Source of the DNA: Nocardiopsis flavescens
GTDB taxonomy: Bacteria; Actinomycetota; Actinomycetes; Streptosporangiales; Streptosporangiaceae
Assembly: GCF_900141985.1 (NCBI RefSeq)
Contig: NZ_FQZK01000002.1
Coordinates: 474,175-538,174, forward strand
DNA length: 64,000 bases
Direction of reading: 5' to 3'
The position numbers were made by a program, and so were the translations under genes. Each line of letters starts with the position of its first letter. Position 1 is the stretch's first letter. The notes beneath the pieces were generated by a model, which was not told the DNA's origin, searched no databases, and saw only the letters and a program-made list of their open reading frames with translations. Shown one piece after another: positions 54,509 through 63,139 of the stretch.

Positions 54509-55174
54509 ATGACGGTCAACACGCAGCCGGCCACCGAACGCCCCGACCCCCGGGCCTTCGGGCTCCCCGTGGTCGAACAGGACGACATCCCCGCCGAACT
54601 GCGCGCCCTCGTCGGCCGCGTCCACGACCTCATCGGCGCCGTCGCCAACACCACCGAGACCGACCCCCGCACCCTCGCCGAGGCCGCCGCGGCCGTCGAA
54701 GGGGTCACCGAACGCCTGGGCCGCGCCCCCCGCCGCCAGATCGGCACCATGGTCCGCCGCGATCTCCCCGGCGGCGCCAGCGAATTCGGCACCATCAGCA
54801 ACATCGTCGCCGGGGACACCAACCCCGCCGCCCCGCCCCTGTCCCTGGTCCCCACCGCCGAGGGCGTGCGCGGCGAGGTCACCCTCGACACCGTCTACCA
54901 GGGCCCGCCCGGACTGGTCCACGGCGGCTGGATCGCCGCCCTCCTCGACCAGGCCGTCGGCACCGCCTCCTCCCTGGCCACCTCGCCCGGCCTCACCGCC
55001 AGGCTCGAAATCGACTACCGCAGCCCCACGCCGCTCTTCAACCCGCTGGAGATCACCGCCGAGGTCGAGCGCACCGAGCGCCGCAAGGTCTACGTCAACG
55101 GCCGCATCCGGGTCAACGGCGAGATCACCGCCCAGGCCCGCGCCCTCATGGTGCGCGTCCCCTTCCCCGAGTAG
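54509..55174 (+). CDS. PaaI-type hot-dog thioesterase
   Basis: Hot-dog fold thioesterase, 221 residues. The C-terminal half carries GLVHGGWIAALLDQAVGTASS and ARLEIDYRSPTPLFNPLEIT, typical of PaaI/YbgC-like acyl-CoA thioesterases with catalytic acidic residue in the central helix (LLDQAVG). The N-terminal ~90 residues are an extra helical region. ATG at 54509 with GAGGAA upstream. A TAGGAT at ~54446 may be its -10. Confidence 0.82.
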   Translation: MTVNTQPATERPDPRAFGLPVVEQDDIPAELRALVGRVHDLIGAVANTTETDPRTLAEAAAAVEGVTERLGRAPRRQIGTMVRRDLPGGASEFGTISNIVAGDTNPAAPPLSLVPTAEGVRGEVTLDTVYQGPPGLVHGGWIAALLDQAVGTASSLATSPGLTARLEIDYRSPTPLFNPLEITAEVERTERRKVYVNGRIRVNGEITAQARALMVRVPFPE

Positions 55175-55204
55175 GGGGCGGCGCGTGCGCCCCGCCGCAC
55201 GCGC

Positions 55205-55210
55205 TACGAT
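55205..55210 (+). promoter_or_regulatory. -10 element of the chorismate mutase transcript
   Basis: TACGAT, seven bases before the leader ATG at 55218, so the mRNA could begin at that ATG. No clear -35. Confidence 0.4.
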
Positions 55211-55217
55211 CGGGCGC

Positions 55218-55277
55218 ATGACCCACCGCCATCACGCGTTCAGCGAGCCGACGCCCCCGTCGGCCGCCCACGCGTAG
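55218..55277 (+). CDS. Candidate leader peptide upstream of chorismate mutase
   Basis: Short ORF of 19 codons: MTHRHHAFSEPTPPSAAHA. It starts seven bases after a -10-like TACGAT and ends 24 bases before the left arm of an intrinsic terminator. Four His and one Phe codons are early in the ORF. It has no run of the aromatic codons expected for a Phe/Tyr/Trp attenuator, so function is uncertain. A hairpin CCGACG/CGTCGG (55248-55263) covers codons 11-15, and a second CGTCGG copy (55292-55297) is an alternative partner. Confidence 0.4.
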   Translation: MTHRHHAFSEPTPPSAAHA

Positions 55278-55301
55278 GCGGAGAACGGGAACGTCGGCAA
55301 C

Positions 55302-55343
55302 AGAGCACTCGGGCCTCGCGGCCCCGGTGCTCTTTCGCTTTCC
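55302..55343 (+). terminator. Intrinsic terminator or attenuator before chorismate mutase
   Basis: AGAGCAC/GTGCTCT (55302-55308, 55327-55333) with a further GC-rich inner stem, followed by TTTCGCTTTCC. It lies 72 bases upstream of the aroQ-type start, between the short ORF and the gene. A terminator here would cut transcripts that begin upstream, unless it is conditional. Confidence 0.6.
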
Positions 55344-55404
55344 AGGCGGCCGACGCCCCCGCACGGGACCCGTACGGCCGCACCCACCGCGACCGGAGGC
55401 CACC

Positions 55405-55698
55405 GTGCACGACCCGACCACCACCGCCGAGATCGCCCGCCTGCGCGAACGCATCGACGCCGTCGACACCCGCCTGGCCGAACTCCTCGAACAGCGCGCC
55501 CTGCTCGCCGCCCGCGTCCAGCGCCTCAAGCCCGTCGGCTACTTCGCCGGACGCGACGCCGACCGCGAACACGGCCTCGTCCGGCGCATGGCCGAACACG
55601 CGCCCCGCCTGGGCGCCGACCGGCTCGCCGCCATCATGGACCGCGTCATCACCGCGGGCCTGTCCGCCGCCCGGGAGGAGGCCGACCGCGGCCGGTGA
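55405..55698 (+). CDS. Chorismate mutase (AroQ class)
   Basis: Stand-alone AroQ-type chorismate mutase, converting chorismate to prephenate; 97 residues, all helical. IARLRERIDAVDTRLAELLEQRALLAARVQRLK matches helix 1 with the catalytic Arg/Lys positions (described by its ends), then GRDADREHGLVRRMAEHA and a C-terminal helix. Not fused to a dehydratase or dehydrogenase. No signal peptide, so it is cytoplasmic. GTG at 55405 with GGAGG upstream; longer in-frame starts run through the terminator. Preceded by the leader/terminator described separately. Confidence 0.88.
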   Translation: MHDPTTTAEIARLRERIDAVDTRLAELLEQRALLAARVQRLKPVGYFAGRDADREHGLVRRMAEHAPRLGADRLAAIMDRVITAGLSAAREEADRGR

Positions 55699-55704
55699 CC
55701 CCCG

Positions 55705-56937
55705 TCAGGAGGACACGTCCACCCACACCAGGCGGTGGTCGGACGCGGGGAACGGACGGCCCCCGCCGGTGAGCCGCACCAGCGGATCGTCCGGAGCGGG
55801 CCAGAACACCCCCCGCCCGCCCACCGCCAGGTCCCGCGACGGCAGCACGTAGTCCACCCGCAGGTGCCCCGGCGGGGTGTCCTCCACGAACCCCTCCCCG
55901 TGCCCGGGGGCGCCCACCGCGCTCCCGGCACGGCCCCGCCCGCCCTGGGAGTGGGGGAGCGGGTCCACCACCCGCGGGTGGTCCAGCAGGCGCTCCACCG
56001 CGCCCGGCAGCGACGCCCCCCGCCGCCGGTCCGCGTTGAGGTCTCCGGCCACCACGAACGGCACCCCCTCCGCCAGCCCGCCCGCCACCCCGGCGTCGTC
56101 CCGGATGTAGCCGTCCGCACCCGGCGTCAGGTAGTCCGCCCAGAACCGGATCTCGTCATGGTTGCGCAGCACGTTGCGGCCCTCGGGGCCGTCGAACGCC
56201 GGCGGTGTCGGATGCGACGCCAGCAGGTGCACCGGCCGCCCCCACCCCGTGTCCACCGGCACGTCCCAGTGGCTCTTGGACGACAGCCGCGCCGCCGCCC
56301 GCGCCCGCGGCGACAGGAACGGCTCCCCGCTCCCCGGGTCCACGGGCTCCAGCGCACCCGGCATCGCCGACCGCCGCAGCAGCCGGAACGTGCGCGCCCG
56401 TACCGCGTCCAGCGGGTACCGGGAGAACACCGCCATCCCGTACTGGCCGGGGAACTGCCCGAACCCGAACGCGTCCCCCGCGTAGGCGTCGCTCCCCGGC
56501 TCGGACACCACCCGGCCGTCGCCGTTCAGGTCCTCCCCCGACGCCACACCCGTGTTCACCGGCGCCGAGAACACGTACGGGAACTCCAGCCCCCGCGCCC
56601 CGTTCCACCCGCGCCCCAGGTACCCGCGGGCGAACAGCTCCGCCGCGCGGCCCGACGGGTCGTGGTCGAACTCGTTCACCAGCAGCACGTCCGGCCGCAC
56701 CCGCTGCACCGTCTCCGCCACCGCGCGCGCCTTATCCCACCCCCCGGACGCCAGCGCCGACAGCATCGCCCCCGGCCGCCGCCGCGACAGGGCCGTGTTG
56801 AAGGTCGCGAACCGCACCGAGCCTTCCGGGACCGGCGGCGGCACGGACGGCGACACCGCCACGGCGGGCGGCACCGCCCGCGCGTCCTCGGCGGCCAGGA
56901 CCAGGGTGGCCGTCGAGGCCGGAAGCGGTGAGGTCAC
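55705..56937 (-). CDS. Endonuclease/exonuclease/phosphatase family protein
   Basis: EEP-superfamily phosphohydrolase, 410 residues. Motifs: VRFATFNTALSRR, VLLVNEFDHDP (metal Glu), SHPTPPAFDG, VVAGDLNADRRRG (Asn), HLRVDYVLPSRDL and SDHRLVWVDV (catalytic His near the end). Such enzymes hydrolyse phosphodiesters in nucleic acids, lipids or phosphates; substrate unknown. GTG at 56937 is chosen; a longer frame to 57006 would share the divergent start codon. Its N-terminus is Ala/Pro-rich without an obvious signal peptide. Confidence 0.85.
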   Translation of the reverse strand: MTSPLPASTATLVLAAEDARAVPPAVAVSPSVPPPVPEGSVRFATFNTALSRRRPGAMLSALASGGWDKARAVAETVQRVRPDVLLVNEFDHDPSGRAAELFARGYLGRGWNGARGLEFPYVFSAPVNTGVASGEDLNGDGRVVSEPGSDAYAGDAFGFGQFPGQYGMAVFSRYPLDAVRARTFRLLRRSAMPGALEPVDPGSGEPFLSPRARAAARLSSKSHWDVPVDTGWGRPVHLLASHPTPPAFDGPEGRNVLRNHDEIRFWADYLTPGADGYIRDDAGVAGGLAEGVPFVVAGDLNADRRRGASLPGAVERLLDHPRVVDPLPHSQGGRGRAGSAVGAPGHGEGFVEDTPPGHLRVDYVLPSRDLAVGGRGVFWPAPDDPLVRLTGGGRPFPASDHRLVWVDVSS

Positions 56938-56972
56938 CGGCCCATGATCGCGCCCGCCGGTAAAACCCTTGC

Positions 56973-56986
56973 GGCGGGTACCCGCC
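56973..56986. promoter_or_regulatory. 14-bp palindrome between EEP and PRTase-like genes
   Basis: GGCGGGTACCCGCC, a loopless perfect dyad in the 67-nt divergent gap; candidate operator for both genes. Confidence 0.4.
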
Positions 56987-57004
56987 TTCGCTTTCCTGAA
57001 AGGC

Positions 57005-57850
57005 ATGCCCGAACCCAACCTGCCCTTCCGCTGGGACGTCGAGAACGACCGCCTCGGCACCCTCACAGAACACGCGGACCCGGACCGGTCCCACGTGGAC
57101 GACCTCACCGCATGCGCCGCCAAGGTCCTGGCCCGCGGCGGCGACCGCGACCTCTACTTCGTCGGCAGGTCCCCCGACAGCGTGCACGACCTGCTCCGCG
57201 GCATCCTGGCCGACACCCCGCACCGCGACCGCCTCCACCGGCTCCCGCTGTCCCTGTTCGGCAGGGACGGCGACGCCCTCACCGCCGCCGAACGCGCCCA
57301 GTTGCGCGCCAACCTCACCGCCCAGGGCATCACCCCCGCCCGGATCGCCGGCGGCGGCCGGGCCGCCGTCTTCTGCGACCTCGTCGCCGCGGGCTCCACC
57401 TTCGAGAACCTGCACCGCGAACTCCGCGCCTGGAGCGCGGACGACCGCACCGACTGGAACCGCGTCCGCGCACGGCTCCGCTACCTGGGGATCGTCGCGC
57501 GCGGCAAGACCAGCCCCAACACCTGGCGCTGGCAGCAGCACGCCCCCTGGGTCGGGGACCTGTCGCCGCGCGCGGTGCGCAACGTGTCGGTACCCGGATG
57601 GCTGTGGAGCCTGCTGGGCGACCACCAGCCCAAGACGGAGCCGTCGTTTCGCCGCGACCGCTGGGCCGACCCCGAGGTGACCCGCCCCCGCCGCGACGAC
57701 CGCACCCGTGCCGCCCTCTCCCTGGCACGGGCCCTCTACGAACAGGGCCGCACCCCCCGCGTCCGCGCCGCCTTCCACACGGCCCTCACCGCCGAACCCG
57801 CCTTCCGCGACCCCTGGCTGCGCACCCTCGCCCACGACATCCGCCCCTGA
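57005..57850 (+). CDS. Unknown protein, possibly PRTase-like
   Basis: 281 residues, family not recognised with confidence. RDLYFVGRSPDSVHDLLRGIL and LPLSLFGRDGDAL come first, then AAVFCDLVAAGSTFENLHREL (residues ~120-140), which resembles the PRPP loop of phosphoribosyltransferases (hydrophobic strand, acidic pair, then a Gly/Thr-rich turn); here only one acidic residue is present before the turn. Soluble. ATG at 57005 with AAAGG. Divergent from the EEP gene; possibly a nucleotide-related pair (inference). Confidence 0.6.
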   Translation: MPEPNLPFRWDVENDRLGTLTEHADPDRSHVDDLTACAAKVLARGGDRDLYFVGRSPDSVHDLLRGILADTPHRDRLHRLPLSLFGRDGDALTAAERAQLRANLTAQGITPARIAGGGRAAVFCDLVAAGSTFENLHRELRAWSADDRTDWNRVRARLRYLGIVARGKTSPNTWRWQQHAPWVGDLSPRAVRNVSVPGWLWSLLGDHQPKTEPSFRRDRWADPEVTRPRRDDRTRAALSLARALYEQGRTPRVRAAFHTALTAEPAFRDPWLRTLAHDIRP

Positions 57851-57962
57851 CCCCGTCCGGCGGAACACAGGGGGACGCACCCCGAGCAGCCGACCCGAGC
57901 CCACGGAAAACAGGGGCTGTGGAAAACCGAAAAAGCAGGGCCGGGAAAACTACCGTGAAAAC

Positions 57963-59321
57963 ATGACGGATCACGAGGAGAAGACCCTCCCGCCGGACGG
58001 GCGAACCCCGCTCGGCACCGCACTGCGCGACGCCGTCGACGCCGTCGAACACGCCCTGCGACGCCCCGGGGACGACGCCGCGGTCCTGGACGCCCTCACC
58101 CTCGTCCACCGGCATGTGGACGCCCTCCAGCACCGGGCGCTCACCGCCCTGGCGAGGGTGCACGCCAACGGCAACCTCCTGGACATCGGCGGCCAGCGCA
58201 CCATGGCCGCCTGGATGACCCACGCCTACGGCATCCCCGCCCGCCGTGCCAAGGACATGGAACTCCTCGCCGAACAACTCCACCATCGGCGGCTACCGCA
58301 GACCGCACGGTCCCTGACCGACGGAGAACTCTCCCTGGGCGAGGCCATCGCCATCGCCAAGCAGGCCGACAAGGCCGCGGCCACCCACGCGGAACACCCC
58401 CGCCACGATGCCGGTGACGACGACACGACCACCCGAAACGACATATGCGCGACTGTGGAGGCCGCCATCCTCCGAGCCAAGGCCGACAGCGGGGTCATCT
58501 CCGTGGCCCGCATCCACCGGCTCGGCGGCCGGATCCTCGCCTCCCTCACCCCCGACCACCTCGAGAACGACCACGCGTGGGCGCAGGCCGGCCGCGGTGC
58601 ACGCCTCACCACCCGTGACGCCGGCACCTTCCATTTCGAAGCCTGGGGGCCCGTCGCCGACGCCTCCCGGCTCCTCGCCTGCCTGGACTCCTACACGCCG
58701 CCCCCGTCCGCTGACGCCGCGGTTCCCGGCGACACCAAGGCCGAGCGCACCTATGAGGCGTTCGCCACCGCGATGGGCGTCGCCCACTCCCACCACACCT
58801 GTGCCGGAATCGATACCCCTGTCGTGCACCTGGACGTCCTGGTCCCCGACACCGTCCTCGCCGGGAACACCACCGCCGGGGCCGCCGTCACCGATACCGG
58901 CCGCGTACTTCCCGTCTCCGTCCTGCGCGAATGGCTCACCCGGTCCGCGATCCGCCCCCTCTTCGTCAACGAGGACGGTGTCGTCGCGCACGTCGGAGAG
59001 CGCCGCCGCCTGGCCTCCTCCGCGCTGCGCGCGGCAGCGTTCAAGGGCCACAGCGGATGCGCCTGGAAAGGGGGTTGCGACCGACCCCTGCGCTCATGCC
59101 AGGCCGACCACATCGTGGAGTTCTTCCAGGGCGGACCCACCCGTGCGGACAACCTGCAACCGCTCTGCTCCATGCACAACCGGCTCAAGCACCGCAGGGC
59201 GCTGGCACGCGACCGGCACAGGTACTGGGCCGGGCGCACCTCACCCGCGCACCGGAACACGCGCGGCCCGGAACCGGTCCCGCCCGCCGCACCCGAGCGC
59301 TCCGAGGACGCCTTCTCCTGA
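57963..59321 (+). CDS. DUF222/HNH endonuclease domain protein
   Basis: 452 residues. N-terminal DUF222 region (helical, ~20-230) and a C-terminal HNH nuclease: CAWKGGCDRPLRSCQADHIVEF and GPTRADNLQPLCSMHNRLKH, with the HNH residues around 375-405. The architecture matches the actinobacterial 13E12/REP-type HNH family, often multicopy and mobile-associated. No neighbouring element border was found here. ATG at 57963; the ribosome site is weak. Role unknown. Confidence 0.85.
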   Translation: MTDHEEKTLPPDGRTPLGTALRDAVDAVEHALRRPGDDAAVLDALTLVHRHVDALQHRALTALARVHANGNLLDIGGQRTMAAWMTHAYGIPARRAKDMELLAEQLHHRRLPQTARSLTDGELSLGEAIAIAKQADKAAATHAEHPRHDAGDDDTTTRNDICATVEAAILRAKADSGVISVARIHRLGGRILASLTPDHLENDHAWAQAGRGARLTTRDAGTFHFEAWGPVADASRLLACLDSYTPPPSADAAVPGDTKAERTYEAFATAMGVAHSHHTCAGIDTPVVHLDVLVPDTVLAGNTTAGAAVTDTGRVLPVSVLREWLTRSAIRPLFVNEDGVVAHVGERRRLASSALRAAAFKGHSGCAWKGGCDRPLRSCQADHIVEFFQGGPTRADNLQPLCSMHNRLKHRRALARDRHRYWAGRTSPAHRNTRGPEPVPPAAPERSEDAFS

Positions 59322-59442
59322 TCCCGTTCCCGGCCGCGGCGGCCCGTCCACAGCACGACCGTGCGGGCCCCGATCGTCGTGGGAAAAGCGTAGGCTCAGG
59401 AGTCACCACCCGTCCGCCTACCCGCCTGGGGGCACCTGCGTC

Positions 59443-62400
59443 ATGGCCGACTCCTTCGTCCACCTGCATGTCCACACCGAGTACTCGATGCTCGACGGTG
59501 CGGCCAAGCTCAAGCCCCTCTTCAAAGAAGCGGGGAGACTGGGCATGCCTGCGGTCGCCATGACCGACCACGGCAACATGTTCGGGGCGTACGAGTTCTA
59601 TCAGCAGTCCAAGGGGTCGGGCGTCACGCCGATCATCGGCATCGAGGCCTACGTCGCGCCAGAGTCGCGCTTCCACAAGAAGCGGGTGTTCTGGGGGCGG
59701 GCCAGCGGATCCGACGACGCCTCCGCCGAGGGTGGCAAGGACATCTCCGGTGGCGGCCGCTACCTGCACATGACCATGCTGGCGCGCAACGCCACCGGTT
59801 TGCGCAACCTCTTCAAGATGTCCTCGCTGGCCTCCGTCGAGGGCTACTACATGAAGCCCCGCATGGACCTGGACCTGATGTCCGAGAACAGCGAGGGCAT
59901 CATCGTCTCCACCGGCTGCCCCTCCGGCGGTGTGCAGACCCGCCTGCGCCTAGGCCAGGAGAAGGAGGCGATCGAGTACGCCGCCGGGCTCCAGGACATC
60001 TTCGGCAAGGAGAACGTCTTCCTGGAGCTGATGGACCACGGCGTGCCCATCGAGAAGGAGGTCCGGGACGGCCTGCTCAAGGTCGGCCGGGAACTCAAGA
60101 TCCCGCCGCTGGTCACCAACGACTCCCACTACGTGTACGAGTCCCAGGCCGACGCCCACGACGCCCTCCTCGCCGTCGGTGTGGGCAAGAACCTGGACGA
60201 CCCCACCCGCTTCAGGTTCAACGGCTCCGGTTACTACCTCAAGACCGCCGACGAGATGCGCGGACTGCTCACCTTCGACCAGTGGGAGGAGGGCTGCAAG
60301 AACACCCTCCTGATCGCCGAGCGGGTCGAGCCCGGTGCTTACGACGAGGTCTTCGCCCACCGCGACCTCATGCCGGTCTTCCCGGTCCCGGAAGGGGAGA
60401 CCCAGTCCTCCTGGCTCGCCAAGGAGGTCGAGCGGCTGCTCCCCACCCGCTACCCGAACGGCGCCGGCGCCGACGTCCGGGAGCGAGTCGAGTTCGAGCT
60501 CGGCATCATCAACACGATGGGCTTCCCCGCCTACTTCCTCGTGGTCGCCGACATCTGCCAGTACGCGCGCAAGACCGGAATCGCCCTGGGCCCGGGGCGC
60601 GGTTCCGCCGCGGGGTCGATGATCGCCTACGTCCTGGGAATCACCGACCTCGACCCCCTGGAGCACGGACTGCTCTTCGAGCGATTCCTCAACCCCGAGC
60701 GCGTGTCCATGCCCGATGTCGACCTCGACTTCGACGAGCGCCGCCGCGGTGAGATGATCGAGTACGTCACCCGACTGTACGGATCCGAGCGTGTCGCCCA
60801 GATCCTCACCTTCGGCACCATCAAGGCCAAGGCCGCGGTGAAGGACTCCACCCGCATCCTGGGCATGCCCTACTCGGTGGGCGACCAGATCACCAAGGCG
60901 TTCCCGGCCGCAGTCGGCGGCAAGGAGATCCCGCTGGACGCCGTGTTCAACACCGAGCACGAGCGCTACGCCGAGACCACCGAGCTGCGCAACCTGGTCG
61001 ACAACGATCCCCAGGTCGCCAAAGTCATGGAGACCGCTCGCGGTATCGAGGGTCTGACCCGAGGTACCGGTGTGCACGCCGCCGGCGTCATCCTGTCCAA
61101 GGAACCCCTGCTCGACGTCATTCCGCTGCACATGCGCGACGCCGACGGGGCCATCATCACCGGCTTCCCCTACCCTCAGTGCGAGGAGATGGGGCTGCTC
61201 AAGATGGACTTCCTCGGCCTGCGCAACCTCACGATCATGGACGACGCGGTCAAGTCCATCAAGGAGGCGGAGGGGATCGACATCGACCTCTCCAAGCTCC
61301 CCCTCGACGACAAGAAGACGTACCAACTGCTCCAGCGCGGCGACACCCTGGGCGTGTTCCAGCTGGACGGCGGTGCCATGCGCAACCTCCTCAAGCGGAT
61401 GCAGCCGAAGAAGTTCGGCGACATCGCAGCGGTCAACGCCCTGTACCGCCCCGGCCCCATGGCCGCCAACGCGCACAACGACTACGCCGACCGGTCGAAC
61501 GGGCGCCAGGACATCACCGCTATCCACCCGGAGCTCAAGGACGCTCTGGACCCGATCCTGGGGGAGACCTTCCACCTGATCGTGTACCAGGAGCAGATCA
61601 TGGCGATCGCCCAGCAGCTCGCCGGGTACACCCTGGGCGGCGCGGACCTGATGCGCCGCGCGATGGGCAAGAAGAAGAAGGAGGCCCTGGAGGCGGAGGA
61701 GGCCAAGTTCTTCCCCGGTGCGATGGAGCGCGGCTTCTCGGAGGAGGCCATCCGGACGCTGTGGGACGTCATGCTCCCGTTCTCCGGCTACGCGTTCAAC
61801 AAGTCGCACGCCGCCGGGTACGCGCTGGTCTCCTACTGGACCGCCTACCTCAAGGCCAACCACCCCGCCGCGTACATGGCCGCGCTGCTGACCTCGGTCA
61901 GTGATGACAAGGACAAGATGGCGGTCTACCTGGCCGAGTGCCGCTCCCAGGGCATCAAGGTCCTGCCGCCCGACGTCAACGAGTCCGGTCTGCGCTTCAC
62001 CCCCGTCGGCAAGGACATCCGCTTCGGCATGGGCGCGGTCCGCAACGTCGGTGCCAACGTCGTCAATTCGATCATCAAGAGCCGTACCGAGAAGGGAAAC
62101 TACACCTCCTTCACGGACTTCTTGTCCAAAATCGAACTGGCCGCCTGTAACAAGCGGGTCATCGAGTCCCTGGTCAAGTCGGGTGCCTTCGACTCGCTGG
62201 GCCAGCCCCGTCGCGAGCTGTACCGTCACCACGAGATCGCCGTCGACGGCATGATCAGCTCCAAGAAGCAGGAGGCGCACGGCCAGTTCGACCTGTTCGG
62301 CGGGGCGGACGAGGGGGGCGACTCCACCCCCATCGGCCTCAACATCAACTGGGGCGACGAGGAGTGGGACCGCAAGACCAAGCTGGCCTTCGAGCGCGAG

Positions 62401-63006
62401 ATGCTGGGCCTCTACGTGTCCAGCCACCCGCTCGCCGGGGCCGAGCGGGTTCTGGCCCGCTCCCGGGACACCTCCATCGCCCAGATCGTGGCCGGCGAGA
62501 TGGGCCGCGAGCGCAACGAGCTGCGCATCGCGGGACTGATCTCCAAAGTGGAGAAGCGGGTGAACAAGGCGGGAAACCAGTGGGCGATCGCCACCGTGGA
62601 GGACCTGGACGCCTCCATGGAGGTGCTGTTCTTCCCCAAGACGTTCCCGCTGTACGTGGACGCCCTCATCGAGGACACCGCGGTCACGGTCAAGGGCCGC
62701 CTCAACGACCGGGACGGCACCTGGTCGATGTTCGCCTCGGACATGTCGATTCTGGACATCTCCCACATCACCGAGGGCGAACCGCCGGTCCTGCTCACCG
62801 TCGACGAGCAGCGGCTCACCCGTGAGCTGGTCGAGGAGCTGCGCCAGGTGCTGAGCTCCCACAAGGGAGACACTCCGGTGCGCATCCGGGTGGACAACCC
62901 GGTCCGCTCCAAGGTCTTCGCGGTGGACCGCTACTCGGTGCGGATCTCCCCGGAGTTCAACGGCGAGATGAAGAGCCTGCTGGGGGCGTACGCGGTGGAC
63001 TACTAG
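59443..63006 (+). CDS. dnaE: DNA polymerase III alpha subunit
   Basis: Replicative DNA polymerase III alpha, 1187 residues. PHP domain opens FVHLHVHTEYSMLDGAAKLK; palm catalytic aspartates in MPDVDLDFDERR (D427, D429); then finger, thumb and OB-fold domains (KVEKRVNKAGNQWAIATVEDLD) to the end. Actinobacterial DnaE1 often carries inteins; none is seen here. ATG at 59443. The TAG stop is the last base of dnaE and borders an IS element directly, so the natural terminator has been moved downstream or lost. Confidence 0.98.
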   Translation: MADSFVHLHVHTEYSMLDGAAKLKPLFKEAGRLGMPAVAMTDHGNMFGAYEFYQQSKGSGVTPIIGIEAYVAPESRFHKKRVFWGRASGSDDASAEGGKDISGGGRYLHMTMLARNATGLRNLFKMSSLASVEGYYMKPRMDLDLMSENSEGIIVSTGCPSGGVQTRLRLGQEKEAIEYAAGLQDIFGKENVFLELMDHGVPIEKEVRDGLLKVGRELKIPPLVTNDSHYVYESQADAHDALLAVGVGKNLDDPTRFRFNGSGYYLKTADEMRGLLTFDQWEEGCKNTLLIAERVEPGAYDEVFAHRDLMPVFPVPEGETQSSWLAKEVERLLPTRYPNGAGADVRERVEFELGIINTMGFPAYFLVVADICQYARKTGIALGPGRGSAAGSMIAYVLGITDLDPLEHGLLFERFLNPERVSMPDVDLDFDERRRGEMIEYVTRLYGSERVAQILTFGTIKAKAAVKDSTRILGMPYSVGDQITKAFPAAVGGKEIPLDAVFNTEHERYAETTELRNLVDNDPQVAKVMETARGIEGLTRGTGVHAAGVILSKEPLLDVIPLHMRDADGAIITGFPYPQCEEMGLLKMDFLGLRNLTIMDDAVKSIKEAEGIDIDLSKLPLDDKKTYQLLQRGDTLGVFQLDGGAMRNLLKRMQPKKFGDIAAVNALYRPGPMAANAHNDYADRSNGRQDITAIHPELKDALDPILGETFHLIVYQEQIMAIAQQLAGYTLGGADLMRRAMGKKKKEALEAEEAKFFPGAMERGFSEEAIRTLWDVMLPFSGYAFNKSHAAGYALVSYWTAYLKANHPAAYMAALLTSVSDDKDKMAVYLAECRSQGIKVLPPDVNESGLRFTPVGKDIRFGMGAVRNVGANVVNSIIKSRTEKGNYTSFTDFLSKIELAACNKRVIESLVKSGAFDSLGQPRRELYRHHEIAVDGMISSKKQEAHGQFDLFGGADEGGDSTPIGLNINWGDEEWDRKTKLAFEREMLGLYVSSHPLAGAERVLARSRDTSIAQIVAGEMGRERNELRIAGLISKVEKRVNKAGNQWAIATVEDLDASMEVLFFPKTFPLYVDALIEDTAVTVKGRLNDRDGTWSMFASDMSILDISHITEGEPPVLLTVDEQRLTRELVEELRQVLSSHKGDTPVRIRVDNPVRSKVFAVDRYSVRISPEFNGEMKSLLGAYAVDY

Positions 63007-63083
63007 GGCCTGTTTGGGAATCTTCGTGTAAGCGGATGAAAGCACCAAAGCAGTAACAGCGGGCATGTCGCCCAGCACATGAG

Positions 63084-63139
63084 CGAAGCCTCCGGTAGAC
63101 GGGTCAACGACCAAGAAGACAAGTCCGCCGGAGGCTTCG
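63084..63139 (+). promoter_or_regulatory. Inverted repeat that can sequester the transposase ribosome site
   Basis: CGAAGCCTCCGG (63084-63095) and CCGGAGGCTTCG (63128-63139), perfect 12-bp arms with a 32-nt loop. The right arm contains the GGAGG ahead of the GTG at 63139, so a transcript entering from dnaE would fold and hide it, while a start inside the loop would not. This matches the self-protection known for some IS elements. Confidence 0.6.

Noticed and set aside
59443..63006. Possible intein in dnaE
   Set aside because: All conserved blocks are contiguous and the length (1187 residues) is normal.
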